A stretch of 64,000 nucleotides of DNA from positions 62,001-126,000 of the forward strand of contig JBBREP010000001.1 in NCBI GenBank assembly GCA_038202885.1. The letters run 5' to 3'. Under the pieces are notes generated by a model. It saw nothing but the letters and a program-made list of their open reading frames with translations. It made no database searches and was not told the origin of the DNA. The DNA is from JBBREP01 sp038202885 (GTDB taxonomy: Bacteria > Actinomycetota > Acidimicrobiia > IMCC26256 > PALSA-610). This document shows, one piece after another, positions 14,576-22,963 of this stretch (position 1 is the first letter of the stretch; the number at the start of each line of letters is the position of its first letter). Position numbers and translations under genes: made by a program.

Positions 14576-16141
14576 TTACGAGCAGGCAGTTGCTCCACAC
14601 GACGGCAGGTCGAATGTGAGCTCGCTGTCTTCGGTCGGGCCGAGGAGGCCGGTTCCGTCAGTGCCGAGAACGATCTTCGAGACGGCGTAGCCAAGGTTGT
14701 TGCAATTGAGGAGGTTCGTGAGCGCGCCGATACCAGGAACGACGTAGCCGCCCGTCCATGTGGAAAGGCCAGGCACGCCAGCTGATTGCATGAGCATCTT
14801 GGCGCTGACGATCGCGCCCTTGGCGACGCCGGACGACACGACGCCCGTGAGTGTCACCTCGTCGAGTAGCGAGTTAACGCCTGGGGTTGGCGTTGCCGGC
14901 CCGATCACCACATCAGCCTTGAACTTGTAGGGCTTGCCTAGAGCGTCATTGTTCGCGAACCGCCCGGTGAGTACACCTGTGAGCGGGTATTGGTCGGGGT
15001 CGATTGTGTAGGGGCTGAACGGGTCGCAGTTGGGCCGACCATGGAGTGTGCCGGTGAGGCCGACAAGGTCGCCGACGATCGCCGCGTAGTCGTCGTTGGC
15101 AATCGGGTAGTTGCCCGTGCATGGCGACGTGGTGTTGTCGGCGAAGGCTGCGCCTATCGAGGCCGGGAGCCACGGCTCGACGACGTTGCGAGCCGCAGCG
15201 ACGTCGTAGATGTTGCTCGAAAATGTTGCGTAACCACCGACGTGATCGCAGGTGAGCACGGTGGTGCGGTTCTCGGGAACGAACGGGATATATGCCGACG
15301 AAGAAGATGCGGTCGGCAGCGCGAACGTGACGGCGCTGTTCTCAAATCCCCCGAGCAGGGAAGGGCCGTTGGTCGCGACGATCCATTCGCGAATACCGGG
15401 CCCACCGTTCAAACAGACGAACGAAGCAAGCGTCGACGGATCGCCGGGAACGAGCGTGCCGTGCGCCGGGTCGAGTACGGAACCGCCGCCGATCAATGCG
15501 GCCGCATTGCTGTTGTCGTTGGTCTTCGTCGGTTGGAACAACCAGTGTGCGGTCAGCAGGGCGCCCTTGGCGACTCCGCTGTACACGACGCCATACATCG
15601 TGAACTCGTCGATATGGTCGACGGCGGGTCCGAGCACGACGTGTGCGCTGGCGCGGTAGTTGCGGTTCGTGATCGGGTCGATGTTCGTGAACGTCATGCC
15701 CACAGTGCCGGAGAATGGATACTGATCCTTGTTCACTCCGCCGTATTTCAGTGAAGTGCTGCAACTTTCGCGTCCCGTGAACTTAAGCGCCCAGCTCTTG
15801 AGATCGCCGACGTCGGGTTGGCCAGTCGCGCCATGGGTGAACGCGCCGGTGCAAGGCGCCGTGTACTTCTTCGGACTATGGCCGCTCGCGACTGTCGTGA
15901 GGCCCGTCCATTCAGCCGAGTTGGGGTCGGCAGGTGCCGGCTTCGCCGGCGGTACCGCGACGAGGCCAGGAGCTGAGGTTCTGGCAGTGCCGATGACGTG
16001 ATCGCAGCGCAACACCGTCGCGGTACCATCGGCACCCGACCACGTGCCCGTTGTGGCTTGCACCCCGGGAGTCGCCAGCGTCGTCGCCCCAATAATGCTC
16101 GCAACAGCCAGCACGCCGATGGCCCCTGTCCGAACAATCAT
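14576..16141 (-). CDS. secreted protein with internally duplicated domain, function unknown
   Basis: A 521-residue protein with a signal peptide (MIVRTGAIGVLAVASIIGAT...VQA). It contains two related halves: each begins with TVLRCDHVIG (about 42) or TVLTCDHVGG (about 297), contains PC-TG, an LTG/KFTGRESC-like stretch, DQYP(F/L)-G and V-GPA, then TMYGVVYSGVAKGA or TLTGVVSSGVAKGA, and ends with GLLG-TE/FENS-(V/L)TF-LP. This is a clear tandem duplication of a domain of about 240 residues. Paired cysteines suggest disulfides. No catalytic motif is recognised. It is probably extracellular and monocistronic. Confidence 0.75.
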   Translation of the reverse strand: MIVRTGAIGVLAVASIIGATTLATPGVQATTGTWSGADGTATVLRCDHVIGTARTSAPGLVAVPPAKPAPADPNSAEWTGLTTVASGHSPKKYTAPCTGAFTHGATGQPDVGDLKSWALKFTGRESCSTSLKYGGVNKDQYPFSGTVGMTFTNIDPITNRNYRASAHVVLGPAVDHIDEFTMYGVVYSGVAKGALLTAHWLFQPTKTNDNSNAAALIGGGSVLDPAHGTLVPGDPSTLASFVCLNGGPGIREWIVATNGPSLLGGFENSAVTFALPTASSSSAYIPFVPENRTTVLTCDHVGGYATFSSNIYDVAAARNVVEPWLPASIGAAFADNTTSPCTGNYPIANDDYAAIVGDLVGLTGTLHGRPNCDPFSPYTIDPDQYPLTGVLTGRFANNDALGKPYKFKADVVIGPATPTPGVNSLLDEVTLTGVVSSGVAKGAIVSAKMLMQSAGVPGLSTWTGGYVVPGIGALTNLLNCNNLGYAVSKIVLGTDGTGLLGPTEDSELTFDLPSCGATACS

Positions 16142-16451
16142 GTCGCCCCCTCAGCGCCGTCCAACGTGCGCGGACGGGATGCGGAACGTACTCGACTTCG
16201 CGCGGCCCCGCTCGCTGAGCCGAGAAGTCCACGTGACCGGTCTGCTCGTACTTGCGTCGAGAAGCTGCGGCTTCTGACCCGCGCTGGGCGACTCCCTCGT
16301 CGCCGAGGATCTGGTGTAGAGGGGCGCGATTCACCGACCTGATGGATCGCATGGCTGGCAGCTTCCTGACGACACCACCGCCTCGTGATCCGATCAACCC
16401 GACGCCGTGCCAGTGCGGTTCGGCAGTTCGTGCGACGCTGGGCTCAGGCGG
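16142..16451. other. 310-bp intergenic region without a recognised gene
   Basis: This upstream region of the secreted-protein gene contains no convincing reading frame. The only structure seen is a small hairpin AGAAGC-TGCG-GCTTCT at 16260-16275. Promoter elements for the leftward gene presumably lie near 16150-16200 but could not be identified. Confidence 0.5.
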
Positions 16452-16922
16452 TTACGAGAAGTCTTTCGACGGAGTGGCCTCGTTGTTGCGCCAGAACTCC
16501 TCGCAGTGCTCAGTGTCCGGGTCGACCGTCCACAAGCGATCGGACTTGCCATCGGGGCGCAACCGACTGAAGTAAATCGCCGTATTGTCGAACTTGTCGC
16601 CCGTGGGCGCCTCGCCGGTCTCGTGGATCACACTGATCGCCACCCTGTCGTCTGCGTAGATACAGCGTGCGTCTTGGTGGAAGGTGCCTCCCAAAGCACC
16701 AGCAAACTCCAGCAGCATCAGGGCCATGTCGTCCTTGCTCGTCGCTCGATGCCACGGCCCCGCGCCAGGCCCGTTCTCTACGACTATGTCGTCGGCGATG
16801 CTGTCGAACGACGGTCCGTAGTCGCCCGCTCGTGCCGCCGCCCATGCCGCTTCCGCGCGGTCGAAGTTGGGTCTGCCCCTGGTTCGGTTGACTTCTTGAT
16901 GTGCTCGCCTCGTCGCCTCGCG
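16452..16922 (-). pseudogene. SnoaL/NTF2-like protein lacking a start codon
   Basis: Reading leftward from 16922, an open frame encodes FDRAEAAWAAARAGDYGPSF, then ADDIVVENGPGAGPWHRAT, DDMALMLLEF, DRVAISVIHETGE, FDNTAIYFSRLRPDGK and WTVDPDTEHCEEFW. This is a complete SnoaL-like (ketosteroid isomerase fold) domain of about 140 residues. No ATG, GTG or TTG occurs in frame between the stop of the preceding HTH gene (16923-16925) and M at 16727, which is mid-domain. The frame is the same as that of the HTH gene, separated only by its stop codon. A 5'-truncated pseudogene is the simplest reading; stop readthrough or an unusual start is possible. Confidence 0.6.
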
Positions 16923-17348
16923 TCAGTAGCCGCGACGTGAGGGTCGAACTGCCACGTGGGCCGATCGGAACGCGCGCAGCACGCTCCACGCGCTGACGCC
17001 GAACTGCTCACCGACTTTCGCGAGCGAGAGACCCGACCCGTACAACGCCGCCGCAGCAGCCACGTCCGCTTCGTCGACGAGTCGATACTTCACTTCAACG
17101 CCGCGCTCGCGCAGCAGATCGGCGAGGAGCGCGCGTTCGATGCTGAACTCGGACGCGAGCGCATGCAGCGTGTCCCCCGCCGCGTACCGCTCCGCGAGTC
17201 GATCGAGCGTTTCAACGTCGATTCGTGTCCGATTTGTCGATAGCGATGGGCCGGGTCGATGAGACACGCGATCACGGCCGTGACCAGAGAGAACGCGCTC
17301 CAGACGCGTCACGATGTTCGGGTTGGAGTACCGTCGCAGCTCGCGCAC
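16923..17348 (-). CDS. double helix-turn-helix (resolvase-type HTH) protein
   Basis: A 141-residue protein from a GTG at 17348: RELRRYSNPNIVTRLERVL, then two HTH-like repeats, ETLDRLAERYAAGDTLHALA followed by SEFSIERALLADLLRERGVE, and DVAAAAALYGSGLSLAKVGE followed by QFGVSAWSVLRAFRSAHV. These resemble the C-terminal DNA-binding repeats of serine recombinases, but there is no catalytic domain. It starts 14 bp after the VapC-like toxin gene on the same strand, so it is probably the third gene of that operon. A DNA-binding role is inferred. A partial paralogue lies at 14315-14428. Confidence 0.7.
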   Translation of the reverse strand: MRELRRYSNPNIVTRLERVLSGHGRDRVSHRPGPSLSTNRTRIDVETLDRLAERYAAGDTLHALASEFSIERALLADLLRERGVEVKYRLVDEADVAAAAALYGSGLSLAKVGEQFGVSAWSVLRAFRSAHVAVRPSRRGY

Positions 17349-17362
17349 TTCGATCGGCGTCT

Positions 17363-17773
17363 TCAGGCGCGGTCTGGGTGGCGTACCGCGACGACACTGA
17401 GCGCGTCGACGCCGGTGAAATCGTGCGGATTGCAGGTGTGGACTGGCAGTTCGCGAGCGACCGCGATCGCAGCGATCATCGCGTCATAGGCCCGTGCTTG
17501 AGGCTTGCGTCCATTTCGGCGCAGTGACGCGGCCACCGCGCCAAAGGCCCGAGCAGCGGCCGCGTCAAACGGAAGCGGGTCGAAGTCGGCCTCGGCGGCT
17601 TGAAGGTGTGCCTGGCGAGCGACGCGCTCGTGCTCATTCGAAGCCACGAGCGGACCGACGGACAGCTCGGCCAACGTCACCGCAGTGATGAACGCGTCGT
17701 CGGGCAACGCAGCGACATCATCGATCCGCCCGAGCAAGATGAGCGTGCTCGTGTCGAGTATCCCGGCGCTCAC
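17363..17773 (-). CDS. vapC: VapC-type PIN-domain toxin
   Basis: A 136-residue PIN-domain protein: GILDTSTLILLGRID (D7), TAVTLAELSVGPL (E36), AYDAMIAAIA (D96) and HDFTGVDALSVV (acidic residue near D118) place the acidic catalytic residues. It is the likely ribonuclease toxin of a second toxin-antitoxin module. The start overlaps the antitoxin stop by four bases (ATGA-type), and the double-HTH gene follows after 14 bp. Confidence 0.88.
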   Translation of the reverse strand: MSAGILDTSTLILLGRIDDVAALPDDAFITAVTLAELSVGPLVASNEHERVARQAHLQAAEADFDPLPFDAAAARAFGAVAASLRRNGRKPQARAYDAMIAAIAVARELPVHTCNPHDFTGVDALSVVAVRHPDRA

Positions 17774-18009
17774 GACAGCGCGCCATCCATGGCCGCGTCC
17801 AAATCCTGGAGCAACGCATCCGGATCGACGACCGGCAGGTGGGCGCGGCGGCGAATCAATTCGGCGATGGGAAAGGGGCGAGGACCGATGGGGTGGAGCT
17901 CGGCGACCGGCTTGCCACTGCGCGTGACGGTGATCCGTTCGCCGCGAGCAACGCGGTCGACGACCTCACCGCCATGGTTTCGCAGATCCCGAATCGAAAC
18001 GTCAGCCAC
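17770..18009 (-). CDS. Phd/YefM-family antitoxin
   Basis: A 79-residue protein: VADVSIRDLRNHGGEVVDRV, then ARGERITVTRSGKPVAELHP is the Phd/YefM DNA-binding fold, followed by a flexible acidic C-terminus (DALLQDLDAAMDGALS) that would neutralise the toxin. It starts at GTG 18009, 6 bp from a TACATT -10-like box and next to a 10-bp palindrome. It is the first gene of the antitoxin-toxin-HTH operon. Confidence 0.87.
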   Translation of the reverse strand: MADVSIRDLRNHGGEVVDRVARGERITVTRSGKPVAELHPIGPRPFPIAELIRRRAHLPVVDPDALLQDLDAAMDGALS

Positions 18010-18015
18010 CTCGCC

Positions 18016-18031
18016 AATGTATCACGCGTGA
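18016..18031 (-). promoter_or_regulatory. putative leaderless promoter and operator of the Phd-VapC operon
   Basis: On the minus strand TACATT (18021-18016) ends 6 nt before the GTG start, and the palindrome TCACGCGTGA (18022-18031) lies directly upstream of it. A small palindrome against the -10 box suits autoregulation by a Phd-type antitoxin. Confidence 0.5.
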
Positions 18032-18059
18032 GACAGGCGGGGCAGTGGGGGTTCCACGG

Positions 18060-18118
18060 GGTTTCGTGGCCGACAACGTGTCGATCTACCGGCGCCTCCT
18101 CACCGGCGACACCGCGGC
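18060..18118 (+). repeat. 59-bp scar copying an internal segment of the downstream cyclase gene
   Basis: This non-coding stretch matches 20788-20846, inside the large cyclase/NB-ARC gene, at 55 of 59 positions. In that gene the segment encodes FVADNMSIYRHLLAGDTAA. The matching reading is preserved here but is not part of any gene. It is best explained as a remnant of a deleted paralogue, or a small duplication. Confidence 0.85.
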
Positions 18119-18123
18119 ACGAA

Positions 18124-18147
18124 CTCTGCACCTATGCAGGTGCAGAG
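18124..18147. promoter_or_regulatory. perfect inverted repeat in the divergent intergenic region
   Basis: CTCTGCACCT-ATGC-AGGTGCAGAG is a 10-bp perfect inverted repeat between the Phd antitoxin and the large cyclase gene. No T run follows, so an operator is more likely than a terminator, though either is possible. Confidence 0.45.
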
Positions 18148-18285
18148 CAATTCCGGGCGAACGCGGGTCCCCAGTCGCGGTTCTCGCACTGATGCGCACC
18201 GGCGGACCGCTCGGCCATGATGGTCGGTGATGGCCACGATGTCGGACCGGCGCGTGCCCGTTCGCTGCCACCTGGGGCGAACCGG

Positions 18286-21200
18286 GTGAGCGCGCCGGAA
18301 TCTGCGCTGGGACTGCCAGTCGGAACGGCGACGTTCCTGCTGACCGATGTCGCCGGATCGACCCGCCTCTGGAACCACGAAGACGACGCGGCGATGCGAG
18401 CCGCGATCGTTCGCCACTATGAGATTCTCCACGAGGCCGTCGAACGAAACCGCGGCGTTCGCCCACTCGAACAGGGCGAGGGCGACTCGATCGTGGCGGC
18501 ATTCGAGCGACCGTCGGACGCGCTGCACGCCGCCAGCGACGCGTTGGTGAAACTCGCCGCTGAGCCGTGGCCGACGAGTGAGCCGTTGCAAGTACGGATG
18601 GCCGTGCACACCGGTGAGGCGCAGCTCCGCGACGATGCCAACTATGCGGGGCTCGCGATTATCCGTACGGCGCGACTCCGCGCGCTAGCGCATGGGGGGC
18701 AGGTGCTGGTGTCGGGCGCGACCCGAGGTCTCGTGGTCGACGAGTCCGTTGACCGGTTCGCGTTTCGGTCGTTAGGCGAGCATCGCCTACGCGATCTCGA
18801 CCGTCCCGAAAACGTGTGGCAGCTCCTCGTTGACGGTGTCGCCGCCGACTTTGAATCGTTGCAGACCACCGAAGCGGTTCCGAACTCGTTGCCGACGACA
18901 CTGTCGAGCTTCATCGGTCGCACGAATGAGATCGCCTCGCTAGGCCGTCTCGTGGCGACGGACCGCTTGGTGACCGTGATCGGCAGTGGTGGTGCCGGAA
19001 AGACGCGGCTGGCCCGCGAGGTCGGCGCGGCGGCTCTCGACGAGTTCCCCGCGGGTGTGTGGTGGGCGGAACTCGCGGCGGTGGATGCCGACGGTGTTGA
19101 ATCTTCTGTGCGCGCCGCGTTCGGGATCAGCGAGGGCGCGACCTCTGCGCTGGAGGAGTCGGTGCACCGCCTGCTCGGTGGCCGGCAGTGCTTGTTGATC
19201 GTCGACAACTGTGAGCATGTCGCCGACACGGTGCGACCGCTCGTCGACCGGTTGTTGTCTCGCGATCCGTCGCTGCATGTGTTGGCGACGAGTCGGGTGA
19301 TGCTCGATGTTCCGGGTGAGACCGGGTGGCGGATCCCGCCGCTCGGCGTCCCCGACACCGCCAGCGGAGTTTCGCTCGAGTCGGCGGCGCGTTTCGAGGC
19401 GGTGTCGCTGTTCTGCGAGCGGGCGCAGCGAGCGCGACCGACCTTCGCACTGAGCGACGACAATGCAGCGGTCGTTGCCGAGATCTGTCACCGCCTCGAC
19501 GGGATCCCTCTCGCGATCGAACTGGCTGCTGCCCGGTGTCGTCTGCTCGACCCGACGCAGATCCTCGCCGGACTCGACAACGCGTTTCGGATCCTTTCCG
19601 GTGGATCCAAGGCGTTGATGGCCCGCCAACAAACGCTGGAGGCGTCGATCAGCTGGTCATACGACCTGTTGTCTCCTGCGGAACGGACGCTGCTGTGCCG
19701 CCTGTCGGTGTTCGTCGACGGTTGGACCCTCGATGCCGCCGTCGCAATCTGCTGCGATCTCGACGACACAAGCGAACCGGGGCCGCTCGACCCGCTCGGC
19801 GTGTTCGATGCGATGGACCGTCTCGTTGACCATTCGCTCGTGCACACCGCCGACACCGCGACCGGCGTTCGATTCGGGATGCTCGAAACTGTCCGCCAGT
19901 ACGCCACCCGACTGCTCGGAGTGGCACGCCCCGGCATCCGCCTCCGCCATTCGCAGTACTACGTCGCATGGGCCTCATCGCTGGACGAAGACCTGGTTGT
20001 GCGCGGCGAACCCGACCTCGCAGACACCGTCACGGCCGAGCGCGCCAACATCGTCGCCGCGACGCGGTACGCCATCAGCGAGGGCGACGCAACCGCGGCG
20101 TGTCACGCCCTCGGCATGCTCCGGTTGATCATCGAACGATCCGGATGGGCGTCGATGGGGTCGCGAATCCTCGCGCAGACCGACGAGTTGCTCGGGGCGG
20201 TCTCACCGGCCGACGAATGGCTGGTCCACGCAATCCGCCGGTCCGTACTTGCGCAGCGATCCGACCCATTGAACGAATTGACGACGTTGGACGCGATGCG
20301 CGGGGCCGCCGAGGCGGCGGACCAGCAAGTGGGTGTGCTGACCGCCAGAATGCAGACGGTCGTCATGCTCTCACTGACCGGTGCGCACGTGTTCGAGGAA
20401 CTGCGTCAGATCGGCGACGACCTCGAAACACGCGATCCCACGTACGCAGAAATCACTCGCTGGGCGGCCGCCGCGGTGGCCGCCTACACCGGAAACCTGC
20501 GCTTTTACGACTCCTTTCGCAGCCTGGTGCGCGGCGGCAGCGCGCGATCGATGAGTGCGGCGGCGCTCGACGCCGCCGACGGAGTCGCGGCGTTCTTCCG
20601 GGGTGATCCGTTGGCGGCGATCGCGTCGTTGTCCGCTGCGACATCCGCGGGATGCCTGAATGTCAGCATGACCAATATCGCTGAAGGGATACTCTCGGCA
20701 GCAACTGCCGACGTCGGGCGCACCCCCGATCTCGACGTCGAGCTCCGCCTCCGGAGGGCCTCCCAGGTCGACGACAACATCCCCGGTGGTTTCGTGGCCG
20801 ACAACATGTCGATCTACCGGCACCTTCTCGCCGGCGACACCGCGGCCGCCGATGTTGTGAATGCCGGAGTGGTGCGAGGCTGGGAGGCGTTCGGCATCGC
20901 CGGCGGCGTCTTCCAGCTGAACTACCTGCTCGTCGCGGCAGGGCTCGGACAACCGGCGAAGATGCCGCGAGGCGATGTCGCGCCCATCGTCGCCGCGGAA
21001 ACCATGCGAACGGTCGCCGAGCAGTTGCTGCGCGCCGGCGACCCGAGCGGCGCTCTCGACGCGGCGCACCGCGCCCTCGACGTCGAGGTGCAGGAGGGAC
21101 TTATTCGGGGCATGCTCCACAGCCTCGAGTGCGTCGCTCGAATCAGTACTGCATCGGGACACCACGCCGAAGCTGCGCGCATCTTCGGCGCGTGCGACGA

Positions 21201-21387
21201 GTTCCGCAGCCAACGCACCTTGTTCGCGCTGCCATGCCTGCAGCACCTGATCGACCAAGCGCTCGGCACGCTGCGCACCGAACTCGGCATCGACGCCTTC
21301 GACCGCGCGTGGGCCGACGGCTCGACACTCACACTGGAGGCCGCGGCGGCTGACGCCGGTGAACGCCGCCGCGATCCACCGAGCTGA
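18286..21387 (+). CDS. class III nucleotide cyclase domain / NB-ARC ATPase / TPR regulator
   Basis: A large multidomain protein (1033 residues from GTG 18286). A class III cyclase domain (about 12-175) opens TFLLTDVAGSTRLW with metal aspartates D21 and D67 (LEQGEGDSIVAAF). The substrate lysine position carries Q63 and the usual Asn-Arg pair reads I126-R127, so activity is uncertain; mycobacterial Rv0386-type cyclases are similarly non-canonical. An ATPase module follows with Walker A GSGGAGKT (233-240), Walker B LLIVDNCEH and GIPLAIELAAAR, then about 450 residues of TPR-like helices. There is no C-terminal LuxR HTH, unlike many relatives. An ATG at 18217 is an alternative start without a visible ribosome site. 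Confidence 0.85.
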   Translation: MSAPESALGLPVGTATFLLTDVAGSTRLWNHEDDAAMRAAIVRHYEILHEAVERNRGVRPLEQGEGDSIVAAFERPSDALHAASDALVKLAAEPWPTSEPLQVRMAVHTGEAQLRDDANYAGLAIIRTARLRALAHGGQVLVSGATRGLVVDESVDRFAFRSLGEHRLRDLDRPENVWQLLVDGVAADFESLQTTEAVPNSLPTTLSSFIGRTNEIASLGRLVATDRLVTVIGSGGAGKTRLAREVGAAALDEFPAGVWWAELAAVDADGVESSVRAAFGISEGATSALEESVHRLLGGRQCLLIVDNCEHVADTVRPLVDRLLSRDPSLHVLATSRVMLDVPGETGWRIPPLGVPDTASGVSLESAARFEAVSLFCERAQRARPTFALSDDNAAVVAEICHRLDGIPLAIELAAARCRLLDPTQILAGLDNAFRILSGGSKALMARQQTLEASISWSYDLLSPAERTLLCRLSVFVDGWTLDAAVAICCDLDDTSEPGPLDPLGVFDAMDRLVDHSLVHTADTATGVRFGMLETVRQYATRLLGVARPGIRLRHSQYYVAWASSLDEDLVVRGEPDLADTVTAERANIVAATRYAISEGDATAACHALGMLRLIIERSGWASMGSRILAQTDELLGAVSPADEWLVHAIRRSVLAQRSDPLNELTTLDAMRGAAEAADQQVGVLTARMQTVVMLSLTGAHVFEELRQIGDDLETRDPTYAEITRWAAAAVAAYTGNLRFYDSFRSLVRGGSARSMSAAALDAADGVAAFFRGDPLAAIASLSAATSAGCLNVSMTNIAEGILSAATADVGRTPDLDVELRLRRASQVDDNIPGGFVADNMSIYRHLLAGDTAAADVVNAGVVRGWEAFGIAGGVFQLNYLLVAAGLGQPAKMPRGDVAPIVAAETMRTVAEQLLRAGDPSGALDAAHRALDVEVQEGLIRGMLHSLECVARISTASGHHAEAARIFGACDEFRSQRTLFALPCLQHLIDQALGTLRTELGIDAFDRAWADGSTLTLEAAAADAGERRRDPPS

Positions 21388-21475
21388 TCGCGTTCGCCCC
21401 GTCAGTTCGGGAGTGCGGGGCCGGGATTTGTGGGCATCCTGGCGAACCCGCGGCGATTCGGCGTAGCTTCCCTCG

Positions 21476-22963
21476 ATGAAACGACGCGGTCGCACGTCAG
21501 CTGGACTTCTCGTACTCGTCGTGGGGGCACTCGCCGTCGGCGCGCTGGGCTCGCCGCAAAGCGCGAGCGCCGCCCCCCTGGTACCGCAGCAGCTGCATTT
21601 CGAGTACGGGCCGGTGCATCTCAATCCTGGCCAGAACATCATCCAGTACTCGTCGCCGAACATCCCGAAGCCGACGGTGCCCGGGTGGATCACCGGGATC
21701 CGCGCCAACATGGTCTTCCTCGATGGGACGGTTCCTCAGTCTGACGTGATCATGTTGCACCACGCCGTGTGGCTCAACCTGTCGGCGCAGGACCTCACCT
21801 CGCCCTTCACGCCCGAGCGGTTCTTCGCCACTGGCGAAGAGAAGAGCATCCTGACCTTGCCAAAGGGTTTCGGCTATCGCTACGAGCCGACCGATCAGTG
21901 GCTCCTCAACTACATGCTGCACGTGCTCGTCAACCAATCGTTCAACGTGCGGGTGACCTACGACCTCGACTTCGTCCCCGCGACGGCTGGCACGCTGCGG
22001 TCGGTCCGGCCGCTTTGGATGGACGTACAGAACGGTTCGTCGTACCCGGTGTTCGACGCGGTGAAGGGAACCGGCGTCGCCGGCAACTACACCTACCCGG
22101 CGATGGCGAACAACCCCTACGGTTCGGGGCCGAAGCTCAATGAGTACACCGTCCCGACTGGCGGTGCCATCGTCGAGGCCACAGGTCATCTTCATTCGGG
22201 CGGCCTTTCCACGGAGCTCTCTCTGACGCGTCGCCAGGGAAAGACCTTCAAGACACAGCGGGTCTTCAAGTCGGACGCGGTGTACTGGAACCCTGACGGT
22301 CCCATCTCGTGGGACATGTCGATGACCGCGACACCCTCGACATGGAGGCTTCACGTGAAGCCGGGTGACGTCTTGAGCCTTCAGGCCACCTATGACGTCA
22401 GCAGTCGATCGTGGTACGAATCGATGGGCATCATGATGGCTTGGTTCGCGCCCGCCGTGGGTGGAAAAGGACCGTTCAATCCCAAGCTCGATGTGCCCGG
22501 CGTCGTGACTCACGGTCACCTGTCGCCCGAAAACGACAATCGCGGCGGTCTGTTCGACGCAGGTCTTCCGGACCCCGCCGGGTTGCCGAACGGCGCGCCG
22601 ACGAGCACCATCAACATCAGCGCCTTCGAATATGGCCCCGCTGACCTCGACGCGTTGGGCCAGGTGCCGACTGTGGCGCAGGGGGGGCACATCACGTTCA
22701 AGAATCTCGATGCCCCAGCGAGCGGCAACGGCACCTTCCATACGATCACGGGATGCGAGCTCCCCTGCAACAAGACGACTGGTCTGTCGTTCCCGCTGCC
22801 GGACAGTGCCGTTGTGTTCGACTCCGGCCAGCTCGGGAACGCCGGCGCACCCACCAAAGGCTCGCTGACATGGAATACGCCCGCGACCCTTCCGCAGGGT
22901 AACTACACCTTCTACTGCCGCATCCACCCGTTCATGCGAGGGGTGTTCCGCGTCACGCCCTAG
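21476..22963 (+). CDS. secreted copper protein: PHM-like module plus C-terminal cupredoxin
   Basis: A 495-residue exported protein with a signal peptide (1-33, ending SASAAP). The central module has HHAVWL (H95, H96), MLHVLV (H149), GHLH (H238, H240) and SMGIMM (M317), the histidine/methionine arrangement of copper type II monooxygenases of the PHM/DBM fold. The last 120 residues form a cupredoxin with FHTITG (H422), YCRIHPFMRG (C481, H484, M487), a complete type 1 copper site. An electron-transfer domain fused to a possible monooxygenase is inferred. TAGCTT 6 bp before the ATG suggests a leaderless transcript. Confidence 0.75.
   Translation: MKRRGRTSAGLLVLVVGALAVGALGSPQSASAAPLVPQQLHFEYGPVHLNPGQNIIQYSSPNIPKPTVPGWITGIRANMVFLDGTVPQSDVIMLHHAVWLNLSAQDLTSPFTPERFFATGEEKSILTLPKGFGYRYEPTDQWLLNYMLHVLVNQSFNVRVTYDLDFVPATAGTLRSVRPLWMDVQNGSSYPVFDAVKGTGVAGNYTYPAMANNPYGSGPKLNEYTVPTGGAIVEATGHLHSGGLSTELSLTRRQGKTFKTQRVFKSDAVYWNPDGPISWDMSMTATPSTWRLHVKPGDVLSLQATYDVSSRSWYESMGIMMAWFAPAVGGKGPFNPKLDVPGVVTHGHLSPENDNRGGLFDAGLPDPAGLPNGAPTSTINISAFEYGPADLDALGQVPTVAQGGHITFKNLDAPASGNGTFHTITGCELPCNKTTGLSFPLPDSAVVFDSGQLGNAGAPTKGSLTWNTPATLPQGNYTFYCRIHPFMRGVFRVTP

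Noticed and set aside
16510..16989. Leftward 159-codon frame overlapping the SnoaL-like ORF
   Set aside because: It is Arg/Gly-rich and out of frame; only the neighbouring frame shows a recognisable SnoaL domain.
14315..18031. An integrated mobile island with att sites
   Set aside because: The region is rich in toxin-antitoxin genes and remnants, but no integrase, transposase, terminal repeats or tRNA-derived direct repeats were seen.
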